This document shows, one piece after another, positions 20,001 through 27,499 of a DNA stretch of 64,000 nucleotides. The first letter of the stretch is position 1. Every line of letters starts with the position of its first letter. Position numbers and translations under genes: made by a program. Below the pieces are notes generated by a model. The model was given only the letters and a program-made list of their open reading frames with translations, searched no databases and was not told the origin of the DNA. Where the stretch lies: NCBI GenBank assembly GCA_015061955.1, contig SUVO01000010.1, positions 43,986 through 107,985 on the forward strand, in the 5' to 3' direction. This stretch comes from Verrucomicrobiaceae bacterium. Lineage in GTDB: Bacteria; Verrucomicrobiota; Verrucomicrobiia; Opitutales; Intestinicryptomonadaceae.

Positions 20001-20445
20001 TAATGCTAAAAATTATTATCAAGAAATTCTTGTTCGCGAAATTGTAGCTACGCGTGGAGAAGTTGTAAATGCGTATTTGCCTGCCGAGTATATTCCACAA
20101 ACAGAATTGCGTATAGATATTTATAGGCGTTTAGCATCGGCATCAAAACTTGAAGAGATTGATTCTTTGCGTTTTGAAATTCAAGATAGATTTGGGCGTC
20201 CACCTGTTCCAGCTGAATATGTTTTTATGTTGGAAAGAATTCGAGTGTTGGCACAGAATTGTGGTTTTGTATCGGTACAAAGTCAGGGTAATTTGTTGAA
20301 ATTTGGATATAGAAAAACTGGTGAAATTTTACCATTTAAAATTAACGAGCGTTTTCCACGCTTGACGAAAGGCAATCCAATTGCCAAACTTCGTGAAATA
20401 GAATCTTTTTTGACGGATGTTGTGCCGTCGCTTAAAAAATTATGA
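17044..20445 (+). CDS. mfd: Transcription-repair coupling factor Mfd
   Basis: A 1133-residue translocase that removes stalled RNA polymerase and recruits UvrA. The N-terminal UvrB-like part contains GQFAIRGSVVDVYPI and RIDFFGDEIESIR; the polymerase-interacting region is at YVVHLGHGVCRY. The motor domain has Walker A GFGKTE (about residue 600), DEEHRFG (about 697) and SATPIPRTL. RGRVGR and the C-terminal TRCF domain follow. Full length for the family. Its stop codon overlaps the start of the parvulin gene by 4 bases (ATGA). Confidence 0.98.
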   Translation: MLAVTANKDSLFYPDIPQSAWGCVCSQFCAESNKKVLVFVFNSTSDCDFFYSRIKYFLEFAKLDVRLKVLPIEYSKNLSDVATFDSVCERTGTLNALAEAGDFKQKTIVLTSPDALFAPTHEPIATERIQVEVGKTFNREDLVKKLVEYGYYNEVLCESTGQFAIRGSVVDVYPIASQYPVRIDFFGDEIESIRTFNPNTQLADGKIQSVRIDKAPSSIALESSGFTALDYIKTPADWFLFEPSQLWQKFSDFFLYAENAQSTSAMFGKLFARVGDSFCGISSIGTAGNIFADCKREYLKLGDTSVYTSQNSDIQGVGVERFEAEVDLRGNFISKIGQWIDDGIDVFIASEGKSDEDLTRKVFETEGVKFKCKFVNATFGEGFIIEDFSQAFRPQWLKLSANAKGVAFVSLRDLFGRRNKTDLQPRRRMLSVKAQVDQLLDFSELSNGDYVVHLGHGVCRYCGIEKLTFEGKQQESIKLEFEDKAYLFVPLHKSYLLSRYIGLEKTVPKLARLDSKSWIKVRSAAEHAALDYASELLQMQSRREISQGFAFPPDNDWQKSFEDSFPFVETPDQLKAIDEVKADMCSTRPMDRLLCADVGFGKTEIAMRAAFKCAISGMQVAVICPTTILCQQHFRNFKERMGGYPVIVEMLSRFRTKKECQKIKQQLAEGKIDIVIGTHALLSNDVNFKNLGLLVIDEEHRFGVKHKEKLKMLREGIDVLCMSATPIPRTLYFAMMGARKISLMETPPKNRFPVETFVRDYSDETIKQAIQKEIDRGGQVFYLHNRVKTIVQTADKIRAMFPNLRIGVGHGQMSENALEKLMSEFVDGKYDVLVCTTIIESGLDIPNCNTIIVEGADKFGLAQLYQLRGRVGRFTRRAYAWLLLHKHAHIVEAARKRLSAIRQYNKAGAGFRIATRDLQLRGCGNLLGAKQSGHIAGVGFDLYCSLLKKSVATLKGDKTASIVRASVELDFVKLGEAADNSEASLSNAKNYYQEILVREIVATRGEVVNAYLPAEYIPQTELRIDIYRRLASASKLEEIDSLRFEIQDRFGRPPVPAEYVFMLERIRVLAQNCGFVSVQSQGNLLKFGYRKTGEILPFKINERFPRLTKGNPIAKLREIESFLTDVVPSLKKL

Positions 20446-21431
20446 AGACATTATTTATATCATTTTTATTGTTGGCAGGGGCATCGCTTTTTGGGCAAGG
20501 CTTTTTGCGTCATAATATGGTTACTAATAAAACAGTTGGTGCCGATGCAATTGTAGCTGTTGTTGAAGACCGTGCTATAACTAAAGCCGAAGTCTTGCGC
20601 GAAGTTCAACCTTTTATTCCTCAGATACGTTCTTCGGCAACGTCTGAATTCGATTTTGAAAATAAGGTAAATGCTTATGTTTCTGAAATTATTCAGAATA
20701 TGATTGATCGCGAGTTGATTGTAAAAGATTTCACCCAAAAGGGTATGAGTATTCCACAATCGTTCTTAGATTCGCATTTTGACGATTATCTCAAGCGCGA
20801 GTTCAATGGCGACAGAGCCGAGTTATTGCGATATGTAAAAACTCAAGGTAAAACAATTAAGCAGTTTCGTGAAGATCAACGCAAAGAAATTATTGTAAAT
20901 TATATGAAGGGTTCTATGCGTCAGACTGTTGCACAAATAAGCCCTAAGAAAATTACAGAGTACTACGAAGCAAACAAACAAAAATGGTATTCGGCAGCAT
21001 CGGCAGATATTCGTATAATTACACTCAAAACTTCTATGTCGTCAACTATTGAAGACAATAGAAAGATTGCAACAGAGATTATTGCAAAATTGAAAGCTGG
21101 TGAAGATTTTGCAACTTTGGCAAAAACTTATAGTAAAGACGATTCTTCTGCAAAAGGTGGGCAGTGGGGCTGGTATAAGAAAGGTCAGTTAAATCCAGCC
21201 TTAGATAAACCTTTGTTTCAGCTCAAGGTTGGCGAATATACAAATCCAATCGAGATAGGTGATTCTATTTTTATATTAAAAGTTGATCAATTGCGTGCAG
21301 AGGGTGTTCAAAAAATTGATGATGTGCGTGAACAAATTGAATGGGCTATTGCTGATAAAGAATCGAAAGTTGCTTATTCAAAGTGGATAGAATCTTTGAG
21401 AGCTAAGGCATATATAAAAATTTACAACTAA
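20442..21431 (+). CDS. Parvulin-type peptidyl-prolyl isomerase (SurA/PpiC-like), exported
   Basis: A 329-residue periplasmic chaperone. A signal peptide (residues 1-19, ending FGQ) precedes a SurA-like N-terminal helical domain (VAVVEDRAITKAEVLREV) and one parvulin domain at about 180-275 (IITLKTSMSS ... GEDFATLAKTYSKDDSSAKGG), then a C-terminal helix that completes the N-domain fold. One parvulin repeat rather than the two of E. coli SurA. It is translationally coupled to mfd by a 4-base overlap. Likely helps fold outer-membrane proteins, of which several are encoded in this window. Confidence 0.9.
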   Translation: MKTLFISFLLLAGASLFGQGFLRHNMVTNKTVGADAIVAVVEDRAITKAEVLREVQPFIPQIRSSATSEFDFENKVNAYVSEIIQNMIDRELIVKDFTQKGMSIPQSFLDSHFDDYLKREFNGDRAELLRYVKTQGKTIKQFREDQRKEIIVNYMKGSMRQTVAQISPKKITEYYEANKQKWYSAASADIRIITLKTSMSSTIEDNRKIATEIIAKLKAGEDFATLAKTYSKDDSSAKGGQWGWYKKGQLNPALDKPLFQLKVGEYTNPIEIGDSIFILKVDQLRAEGVQKIDDVREQIEWAIADKESKVAYSKWIESLRAKAYIKIYN

Positions 21432-21450
21432 AATTCAGTAAAATTTTTAT

Positions 21451-21484
21451 AAAAAAATGCGTGCTTTTAGGCACGCATTTTTTG
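21451..21484 (+). terminator. Bidirectional terminator
   Basis: AAATGCGTGC (21455-21464) pairs with GCACGCATTT (21471-21480), with A-run left and T-run right. It serves the convergent parvulin and GH30-type genes. Confidence 0.9.
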
Positions 21485-21502
21485 TTAGAGAAATTATTTT
21501 AT

Positions 21503-23113
21503 TTACTCTTTATCTATTACAACTGTTGTAATTGAACGTGGAGTAATTGTAATTTCGGTAGATTTTTCATCGGCGTATGTGTTTGCTAAGTCGTTGCGTT
21601 GGTCGGTTCTAAATACTTGAACTTTCTTTATGTTGCCCCAATTTTTAACTTTAGCCGATACAGTGTGTTTTTTGTATGTTGGGTTTACATATACTTGTAC
21701 TATGCGTTTCTTATCAGGCGAGATATATGCCGATCCAAAAACTTTACGCAAATCTTCTGCACCTGTGAGGTCTATGCGTGTATATCCAGGGCGAATAAAA
21801 AAGCTATAATTACCCATACCCCATAGTATTTTAGTACCTTCAACAGCACCACCACCTTCGACATCGCCATTATTGATTGGGTATCCATCAACCAATGCCG
21901 GACCACCAGTTTTATACATTTCCATAGCTTTCCAATATTGCCACGAATGTGCGTTTGCAATTGTGAAGTCGCCATGAATTACACGAGCCATCCAGATTGC
22001 AATATCCATATGGTCGTAGTTATTTGGGTCCATAATATCGTTAGTTTTTACGCCATCGTATTGAGGAACAAATACCCATTCTGTTTGCCAGAACTTAACA
22101 CCGTATTTTGCTGCTTCTGCTGGAACTGGTTTACGGATATTTACGATATGATCTACGGTGAAGTCGGAACGATATTCATGCCCTGCTATAATCTTTGGCA
22201 TATGTTTCAAATCGCCAACATAGTGTGGTGATTTTGGGTCGAAGAAGGCTTGTATTTGTTTGCCTGGGATTTCTGTTTCATCAATTTTAAGTTCGTTCTT
22301 GAATTTTTCGTTTATTGTATCAACGCGAATTTTCACTGCCTCTTCTATATTGTAAAGGCATTGCATTCTGCCTGATTCAGAAATCATAATTTTTGTGTTA
22401 TCTAAACCACGTTTTGTGAGTGCTTTATCTAATTCAACTGCAATGCGTTTAATTTCAGAGTTATTCCAACCGGTACCTTCTTGATATGTTTTTGTCCACG
22501 AAACTTGTGGCTCGTTGCATGGACTTATGAAGGCAATGTTATAGCCTTGTTTTGTGAAGTACTCGGCTATCGATACCATATATTCTGCAAAATCATCGTA
22601 TTTATCGTCTTGTAAGTTTGCAGTATTGGGGGTTGTTGAAAAGCCTAAGCCGTTGCGTGTCATTTGTACTGGTGGCGTGTTTGAGAACAATACAAAATCT
22701 GTACAACCATATTCTTTTGCCTTTTTCATCAAGTATTGCTGACCTGATGCTTTTGTGAAATCGAGCTTTCCATCTTTACCTATGAACGATTCTACACGAC
22801 GTTGTTTCTTTGGTTGAATTTGTGATGCTTCGCCTTGTTCAAATGTTCCACCTCCCATATTGAAACGCCACATTGTAAGCCCTATACCTTCTGGATTACC
22901 ACAGTCGTCGAATTTTTGCGAGAAAAGCATTCTTGCTGCATCATCACGAGCTTTTTCCCATTTGCCGATAAATGCACCACTCCATGCGTCTGACGCACCA
23001 AAGCAATCTATTGTTTGATACAATTTTGATGTATCGGTTGTTGTTTTAAAGTTGTCGGCATTTGAGGTGCTTGAAATTACTGCACCCAACATTAAGTAGA
23101 TTAGTTTTTTCAT
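21503..23113 (-). CDS. Secreted GH30-type glycoside hydrolase
   Basis: A 536-residue exported enzyme with signal peptide (about 1-19). The start of the mature part, QTIDCFGASDAWSG, is the typical GH30 opening. The putative acid/base Glu lies in SPCNEPQVSW (about residue 200) and the nucleophile Glu in KFWQTEWVF (about 344). A C-terminal beta domain (about 430-536) follows the barrel, as in GH30. The closest functional comparison is endo-beta-1,6-galactanase/xylanase-like GH30 enzymes, but the substrate is not certain. Monocistronic, with a shared terminator downstream. Confidence 0.85.
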   Translation of the reverse strand: MKKLIYLMLGAVISSTSNADNFKTTTDTSKLYQTIDCFGASDAWSGAFIGKWEKARDDAARMLFSQKFDDCGNPEGIGLTMWRFNMGGGTFEQGEASQIQPKKQRRVESFIGKDGKLDFTKASGQQYLMKKAKEYGCTDFVLFSNTPPVQMTRNGLGFSTTPNTANLQDDKYDDFAEYMVSIAEYFTKQGYNIAFISPCNEPQVSWTKTYQEGTGWNNSEIKRIAVELDKALTKRGLDNTKIMISESGRMQCLYNIEEAVKIRVDTINEKFKNELKIDETEIPGKQIQAFFDPKSPHYVGDLKHMPKIIAGHEYRSDFTVDHIVNIRKPVPAEAAKYGVKFWQTEWVFVPQYDGVKTNDIMDPNNYDHMDIAIWMARVIHGDFTIANAHSWQYWKAMEMYKTGGPALVDGYPINNGDVEGGGAVEGTKILWGMGNYSFFIRPGYTRIDLTGAEDLRKVFGSAYISPDKKRIVQVYVNPTYKKHTVSAKVKNWGNIKKVQVFRTDQRNDLANTYADEKSTEITITPRSITTVVIDKE

Positions 23114-23592
23114 TGTATTATAGAGTTCCTTTCAACTTTCGATTAAAATAATCAACAACAATTAAAGCCATTGATACATTGATTAAGGCGAATATTTACT
23201 ACTCTATCAACAGCATTTTTTATTTATTTTACTGGACAGTTTAGCTGGTTGTGTTCAACTACTATCTTTATTGTAATCTTTATGTTTTTTTCTTTATGAA
23301 TTTATTTATGAATATACTTGTTTTGTTTAGGAAATTATTAGCAATAGCGAAATTTCTGAGCCTCCAATTTTTTATGGCTATAATTGACAATATCTATGGA
23401 AAATTAAATAAAATCGCCGATGATTTATATTTCTTTTGCTGTTAAATTGCCATTTTGTTTAGATTGCTTTTCTGGCATATAATGAAATAATCTACATAGC
23501 TGTAAGTTGCTATTGTATAGGTTATATATACTATATTTACGCATTCTTATAACATTATAAACACACTTTGGGGAGATACTAAAGGTATATTT
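23114..23592. other. AT-rich intergenic region
   Basis: About 480 bases between the GH30-type gene and a possible small gene. It should hold the minus-strand promoter of the glycosidase. No repeat element copy or RNA gene was seen. An open frame at 23251-23445 is very AT-rich and Phe/Leu-rich and is not convincing. TTGCTA with TACTAT about 16 bases later (near 23507-23534) could be a plus-strand promoter for the small frame at 23593. Confidence 0.4.
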
Positions 23593-23682
23593 ATGATGAA
23601 AAATTATTTTATCAGTTTTACAAAAAAAGACTTGCTTTTTTTATTTTTTATTCTTTATTATATTTTCGTTTTTAAAAAATAG
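23593..23682 (+). CDS. Possible 29-residue small membrane protein
   Basis: Short frame starting MMKNYFISFTKKD, then one hydrophobic stretch (LLFLFFILYYIFVF) and ending in KK. AAAGG lies about 8 bases before the ATG, and GGGGAG further upstream. Downstream come a small hairpin (ACTCG/CGAGT near 23699-23714) and a clear terminator at 23739, so this looks like an independent short transcription unit, either a tiny membrane protein or a small RNA. In AT-rich DNA such frames also arise by chance, so confidence is low. Confidence 0.35.
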   Translation: MMKNYFISFTKKDLLFLFFILYYIFVFKK

Positions 23683-23738
23683 ATAATTTTTTTCATAACT
23701 CGTGTAAAAGCGAGTAGTTTCCCTCCTATATAATAATG

Positions 23739-23770
23739 ACCGCACCTTTTGGTGCGGTTTTCTTTTTGTA
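23739..23770 (+). terminator. Orphan terminator
   Basis: ACCGCACC (23739-23746), loop TTTT, GGTGCGGT (23751-23758), then a T-rich tract. No annotated long gene precedes it on this strand, which supports a short transcript from about 23540-23760. It also insulates the PEP-CTERM promoter at 23800. Confidence 0.85.
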
Positions 23771-23799
23771 AAAAAATTTATCAAAGATGTTTTTTTTGC

Positions 23800-23829
23800 T
23801 TGACAAGTATTGTTAGGGGGGGGTAGCAT
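23800..23829 (+). promoter_or_regulatory. PEP-CTERM gene promoter with G8 spacer
   Basis: Perfect -35 TTGACA (23800-23805), 18-base spacer AGTATTGTTA plus eight G (23816-23823), and -10 TAGCAT (23824-23829). The same promoter, with nine G, precedes the second PEP-CTERM gene at 31509. A homopolymeric G tract exactly between -35 and -10 is a known arrangement for slipped-strand phase variation (as in Neisseria porA). Confidence 0.7.
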
Positions 23830-23890
23830 TTGTGCAAATATTTTAAATATTTTGTTAATTTAAGAAAAGTCAACCTCAATATATATAAAT

Positions 23891-25960
23891 ATGTTTAAGA
23901 AAATATTATTAACCTCAATAACATCGTTGTTTGCTTTGTCGGCGTGGTCGGCAACTTTGACGGAAAATTTAATAGTAGAAGCTGATAAAACTATAACAGG
24001 TACCAAGTACTACAACACTATCAATTTTGTAGGTAGTGAAGAAGACAAAACTCCAATTTTGAATTGTCAACAAGTTGAGGTAAACTCGATTATAGTTGGT
24101 GCTGGTGTTGATGCCGATATAACAAATTATACGCAGGGCTTTTATGTTGGTTGTAATCCTGCCAATTCTGGAGATACTACATATTTGACTGATGCCATTA
24201 TATCTGGTGCTGGTATGGACAGCTCATCGCTTACATCAAGAGTATGGGTGTTAACTGCAAAGAATTGGAATCAAGGTACTCACCAAGCTTTGGCTTTTAA
24301 CGATATTACAGTAAACTTTATTCACGATAAGGTTTACAATGGTAGTGATCCAAAAAACAATGTTATGCGTGGTGGTACAGTTAATTTTACAAATGCACGT
24401 TTAAATGTTCTTGAAGCGGATAATATATCTAGAATTGTAACATCTGGCAAGGATGGAAAGCGTGGTGTAAACTTTACTAACTCAGAGTTGAATGTAAATA
24501 CTGGTGCAACATTACATGTTGGTAAAGAAGGTACTTTTGTTGGAACGTCATCTATATATTTTGACAACTCTACAGCCACCATTGATGGCACATTTCATAC
24601 AAGTGGTTTTGCTATATACTTGAGCAATTCCACAATGAATGTTAATGGTGCGTTAACTGGTGTAACGCAAGAATCTGCTTTTGATGGTGGTATATTGAAT
24701 GTAAACGCCGATACTACTGTTGCGGGCTTAAGCTTTAGAAAACAAGGCGATACATATACAGGAGCTTCGACTGTAAATATTGCCGATGGAGTATCTTTTA
24801 AAGGTGGACCTGTAAGTTTATTAACCGCAGGTACATCAGCTTCTTTTAATGGAGCTGGTAGTCTTACTATTGGTACCGTTTCAATGAATTCAAATAATTC
24901 TTCTTTATATTTAAATTCAAAAAATATCACAACAAGCGGTATTACTATTAAAGATTCTGAAGGTGCTAGTTTATATATTGGTACCGATAAGGATGGTAAT
25001 TTGTATGATGTAAATGCAACTGTTGGAGGTGATATACAGTTGAACAATGGTGCATTCGTTGCAAAGGCAAAAAATTCGACTACTATCAATTTAAATGGTA
25101 GAAATTTCAATATTGCTTCAGTTGCAACAAAATCACATATTGGTACAAATGTAACGCTTTCTAACATTAAAAGTTCGCGTATTGTTAATGGTTTTATTGA
25201 TGGTAAAATAACAACAACTGGTCAACAATATCAAAGCAATGGTTGGGACTATTCGTTTTCGCTTGGTTGCTGGTCAACAGGAACTCGTCCAAAGCAAATT
25301 GGTACAATAGAAGTTGGTGAAAATGCCGAAATTAACGTATTGCCAACAACATTCGCCAATGGCACAAGCACATACTTCGGTATGTATGGCGACATCACTA
25401 TTAAAGCTCAAACAGGTAAGATTACATCAAACGCAGCCGCCCCACTTACTATTTATGGTAATGATAATACTGTAATTCGCTTGCAATCTACCGATGCTTT
25501 TGCAGTAGGTGGTGCAGCAACCCAAGCAGAATCTACTTTCAACATCTTTGAAGGCTCGAAAGTTAAGTTTGAAATTTCTGCCGACAATAATATTGGAACA
25601 ATCTTTATGGGTAGCGAAGCTTCAAGATTAACTTTAGAAATTCTTTCGGGAGTTCTTACTCTTGGTGAATTTGCAGGTGCTGATGATATCGCAAACATCA
25701 TTCTTTCCGACTCTATCGTAAAAAATAGTTTTAAGATTACTGATATGAGTCAAATATTGGGCGATTTTGAAAATCAATCGAACTTATATTTCTTAGATGC
25801 CGACGGAAATCGTCGTGAGCTTGGTGTAAATCTCTGGATTGAACAAATTGGTGATTCTGGCGTTTACAACATTTACACTCAAGTTCCAGAACCAGCTGAA
25901 TGGGCTCTTATCTTCGGAGCGATAGCATTTGGCTTCATCGCCTATCGTCGCAGAAAGTAA
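23891..25960 (+). CDS. PEP-CTERM surface protein, beta-helix/autotransporter-like passenger
   Basis: A 689-residue exported protein. Signal peptide 1-20 (FALSAWSA); long Thr/Asn/Gly-rich passenger made of short beta-strand repeats typical of right-handed beta-helices; C-terminal sorting signal VPEPAEWALIFGAIAFGF followed by AYRRRK, the PEP-CTERM tripartite tail processed by exosortase in Gram-negative bacteria. The passenger has no enzymatic motif. The 3' 75 bases of the gene plus the repeat element after the stop are nearly identical to those of the gene at 31573, and the promoters match, although the passengers are unrelated. No exosortase is in the window. Confidence 0.88.
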   Translation: MFKKILLTSITSLFALSAWSATLTENLIVEADKTITGTKYYNTINFVGSEEDKTPILNCQQVEVNSIIVGAGVDADITNYTQGFYVGCNPANSGDTTYLTDAIISGAGMDSSSLTSRVWVLTAKNWNQGTHQALAFNDITVNFIHDKVYNGSDPKNNVMRGGTVNFTNARLNVLEADNISRIVTSGKDGKRGVNFTNSELNVNTGATLHVGKEGTFVGTSSIYFDNSTATIDGTFHTSGFAIYLSNSTMNVNGALTGVTQESAFDGGILNVNADTTVAGLSFRKQGDTYTGASTVNIADGVSFKGGPVSLLTAGTSASFNGAGSLTIGTVSMNSNNSSLYLNSKNITTSGITIKDSEGASLYIGTDKDGNLYDVNATVGGDIQLNNGAFVAKAKNSTTINLNGRNFNIASVATKSHIGTNVTLSNIKSSRIVNGFIDGKITTTGQQYQSNGWDYSFSLGCWSTGTRPKQIGTIEVGENAEINVLPTTFANGTSTYFGMYGDITIKAQTGKITSNAAAPLTIYGNDNTVIRLQSTDAFAVGGAATQAESTFNIFEGSKVKFEISADNNIGTIFMGSEASRLTLEILSGVLTLGEFAGADDIANIILSDSIVKNSFKITDMSQILGDFENQSNLYFLDADGNRRELGVNLWIEQIGDSGVYNIYTQVPEPAEWALIFGAIAFGFIAYRRRK

Positions 25961-26184
25961 AACGTGCGAGAGCGCGTTTTCTTTGATGATGAGTTTTAAT
26001 TTATACTATAAGGCACTTCGTTGAAGTGCCTTTTTTTATTAAATAAACTCATCAAATAAAACGCTTTCGGCTGTTATTTGGTTTCGTATCGCCTCACGTA
26101 CATAGTACGCTACGGCTCACAAAACACAAATTCCAGCTCGAATCTCGCACGTTTTACTTCTTGCAACCTATGTTGGTTTTAATC
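25959..26184 (+). repeat. Structured repeat element on PEP-CTERM stop codon (type II)
   Basis: Outer arms AAAACGTGCGAG (25959-25970) and CTCGCACGTTTT (26144-26155) are exact complements. Stem 1 (about 25971-26002 with 26043-26065) pairs with small bulges. The inner hairpin AAGGCACTTC (26010-26019) pairs with 26023-26032 before a T-run. Stem-loop 2 contains CGTACATAGTACG (26097-26109). The closing arm is followed by ACTTCTTGCAA rather than the TATTTCCCGTT of type I copies, then the tail at 26165-26184. Confidence 0.82.
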
Positions 26185-26240
26185 TGATTTAGTTAGGCAA
26201 AGGTACATTGCCAAGCAATTACTATCTTCAACAAGTAAAA
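26185..26240 (+). repeat. Repeat element fragment
   Basis: TGATTTAGTTAGGCAAAGG and the following bases match, in inverse orientation, 3764-3803 (about 40 of 42 bases including the preceding AATC). Remnant of a further unit after the tail motif. Confidence 0.6.
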
Positions 26241-26278
26241 AATTCATTTCTTTAGAAACGCATTTTTGTATTCATCTT

Positions 26279-27208
26279 TTATTTATCTATTTTTTTCAAA
26301 AACTCGCTTGGCGTTATTTGAAAGTATCGGGAAAACGCTCTTGAGAAGGAATGTACGTTTGCGTATCCACAATCTTTGGCAATTTTGCTTATGTTAGGAA
26401 TTTGTGCCGACAACAATTTGTTTTTTGCACGTTGCATCTTTATTTTCTCTACTATTTTTGCAAATTTTACACCGTAATTTTTTAGGCACAATTTATCGAA
26501 TTTGTAGGTGTTCATTCCTAATTGTTGGGCAATTTGCTTAGTATGTATTGTCTGAATAGAGCTCGTTTGTAAATCGTGCAAGATATTATCTAAATTATAC
26601 CAATCAGAATGGTTTCCCGATATTTCTCTACGCAAGAAAATTTCAATCATATCGGCATAAATTTCCAACAATCGCAACGAGCGTTTTTCTTTATAAACTT
26701 CGTTGAAGAAATTGTATGTAGGGAATTTTAATTCTTCTAAAAATTCGGCTTGTTTTACTATGTATACATCTTTTGTAAGCAAGTTCCAACGTGGAGATTT
26801 TTCGGTATGAAAGAAAAACATATTCCAGTATTTTGGAATTTCTAAGGAGTATTCCGATTTGCTTGAAGCATAGAACATCATACCTTCTTTTAGTCTAATT
26901 TTCTTTCCGTCGATTTTTAAAATAACGCTACCACCAGTGGTGAATGATATATAATTGAAATCTTCGTTAGCACGTTGTGTGTAGAAGCCAGCATCATGTT
27001 CCGATATGGCAGCGTGTTGTATACCACGTTCGCGAAGAATTTTTATGGGTAGTGGATGTGGTGCTGTTATTTGGTCGCTCGGATTATTCGACACATATTC
27101 TATTGGTACTGTCGGTTTTATAAGCGAGCGTTCTGTACTTTTTTGTGGCCAAAATTGCAGTGATGTTCCTGTTTTTCTATCCCACAAATATTTATTTTTC
27201 TTTCTCAT
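26279..27208 (-). CDS. AraC family transcriptional regulator
   Basis: A 309-residue regulator: N-terminal cupin-like sensor domain (about 60-150; FTTGGSVILKIDGKKIRLKEG) and C-terminal double helix-turn-helix (about 205-305; QLGMNTYKFDKLC ... IAKDCGYANVHSFSRAFSRYFQITPSEF). The frame opens further with TTG at 27223, but the ATG at 27208 aligns with the related regulator at 51191 (shared start pattern KYLWDRKT...LQFWP versus SYIWEKKT...LQLWP). It lies alone between a PEP-CTERM gene and a divergent antiporter; its target is not evident, perhaps a nearby carbohydrate gene. Confidence 0.9.
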   Translation of the reverse strand: MRKKNKYLWDRKTGTSLQFWPQKSTERSLIKPTVPIEYVSNNPSDQITAPHPLPIKILRERGIQHAAISEHDAGFYTQRANEDFNYISFTTGGSVILKIDGKKIRLKEGMMFYASSKSEYSLEIPKYWNMFFFHTEKSPRWNLLTKDVYIVKQAEFLEELKFPTYNFFNEVYKEKRSLRLLEIYADMIEIFLRREISGNHSDWYNLDNILHDLQTSSIQTIHTKQIAQQLGMNTYKFDKLCLKNYGVKFAKIVEKIKMQRAKNKLLSAQIPNISKIAKDCGYANVHSFSRAFSRYFQITPSEFLKKIDK

Positions 27209-27499
27209 ATGCTGATTTATCAAAAATATAAATTGGTATCTGAAAAAATAAAAAGCTTGTTCGGTATTATTGTCAAGATGTAATTACATATCGCTATAAT
27301 GATAGTTTGATACAATATTATTCTTTAAATGAAATGGAGCATTTTTGCTTGTACTTATATCAAGATTTTTTGTTCTAAAATTAAAAAATACACCGATAAA
27401 AATCTTGCACTATTAATACTAACAAATTATAGGTTTTAAGCTATAAATATACGTTGATTTTTCTAAAAAAATACACAAAAGTTTTTTTCATTTTTTAAT

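Noticed and set aside
23251..23445. Open frame of 64 codons in the 23.1-23.6 kb gap
   Set aside because: Very AT-rich, hydrophobic by composition, no ribosome site or terminator tied to it.
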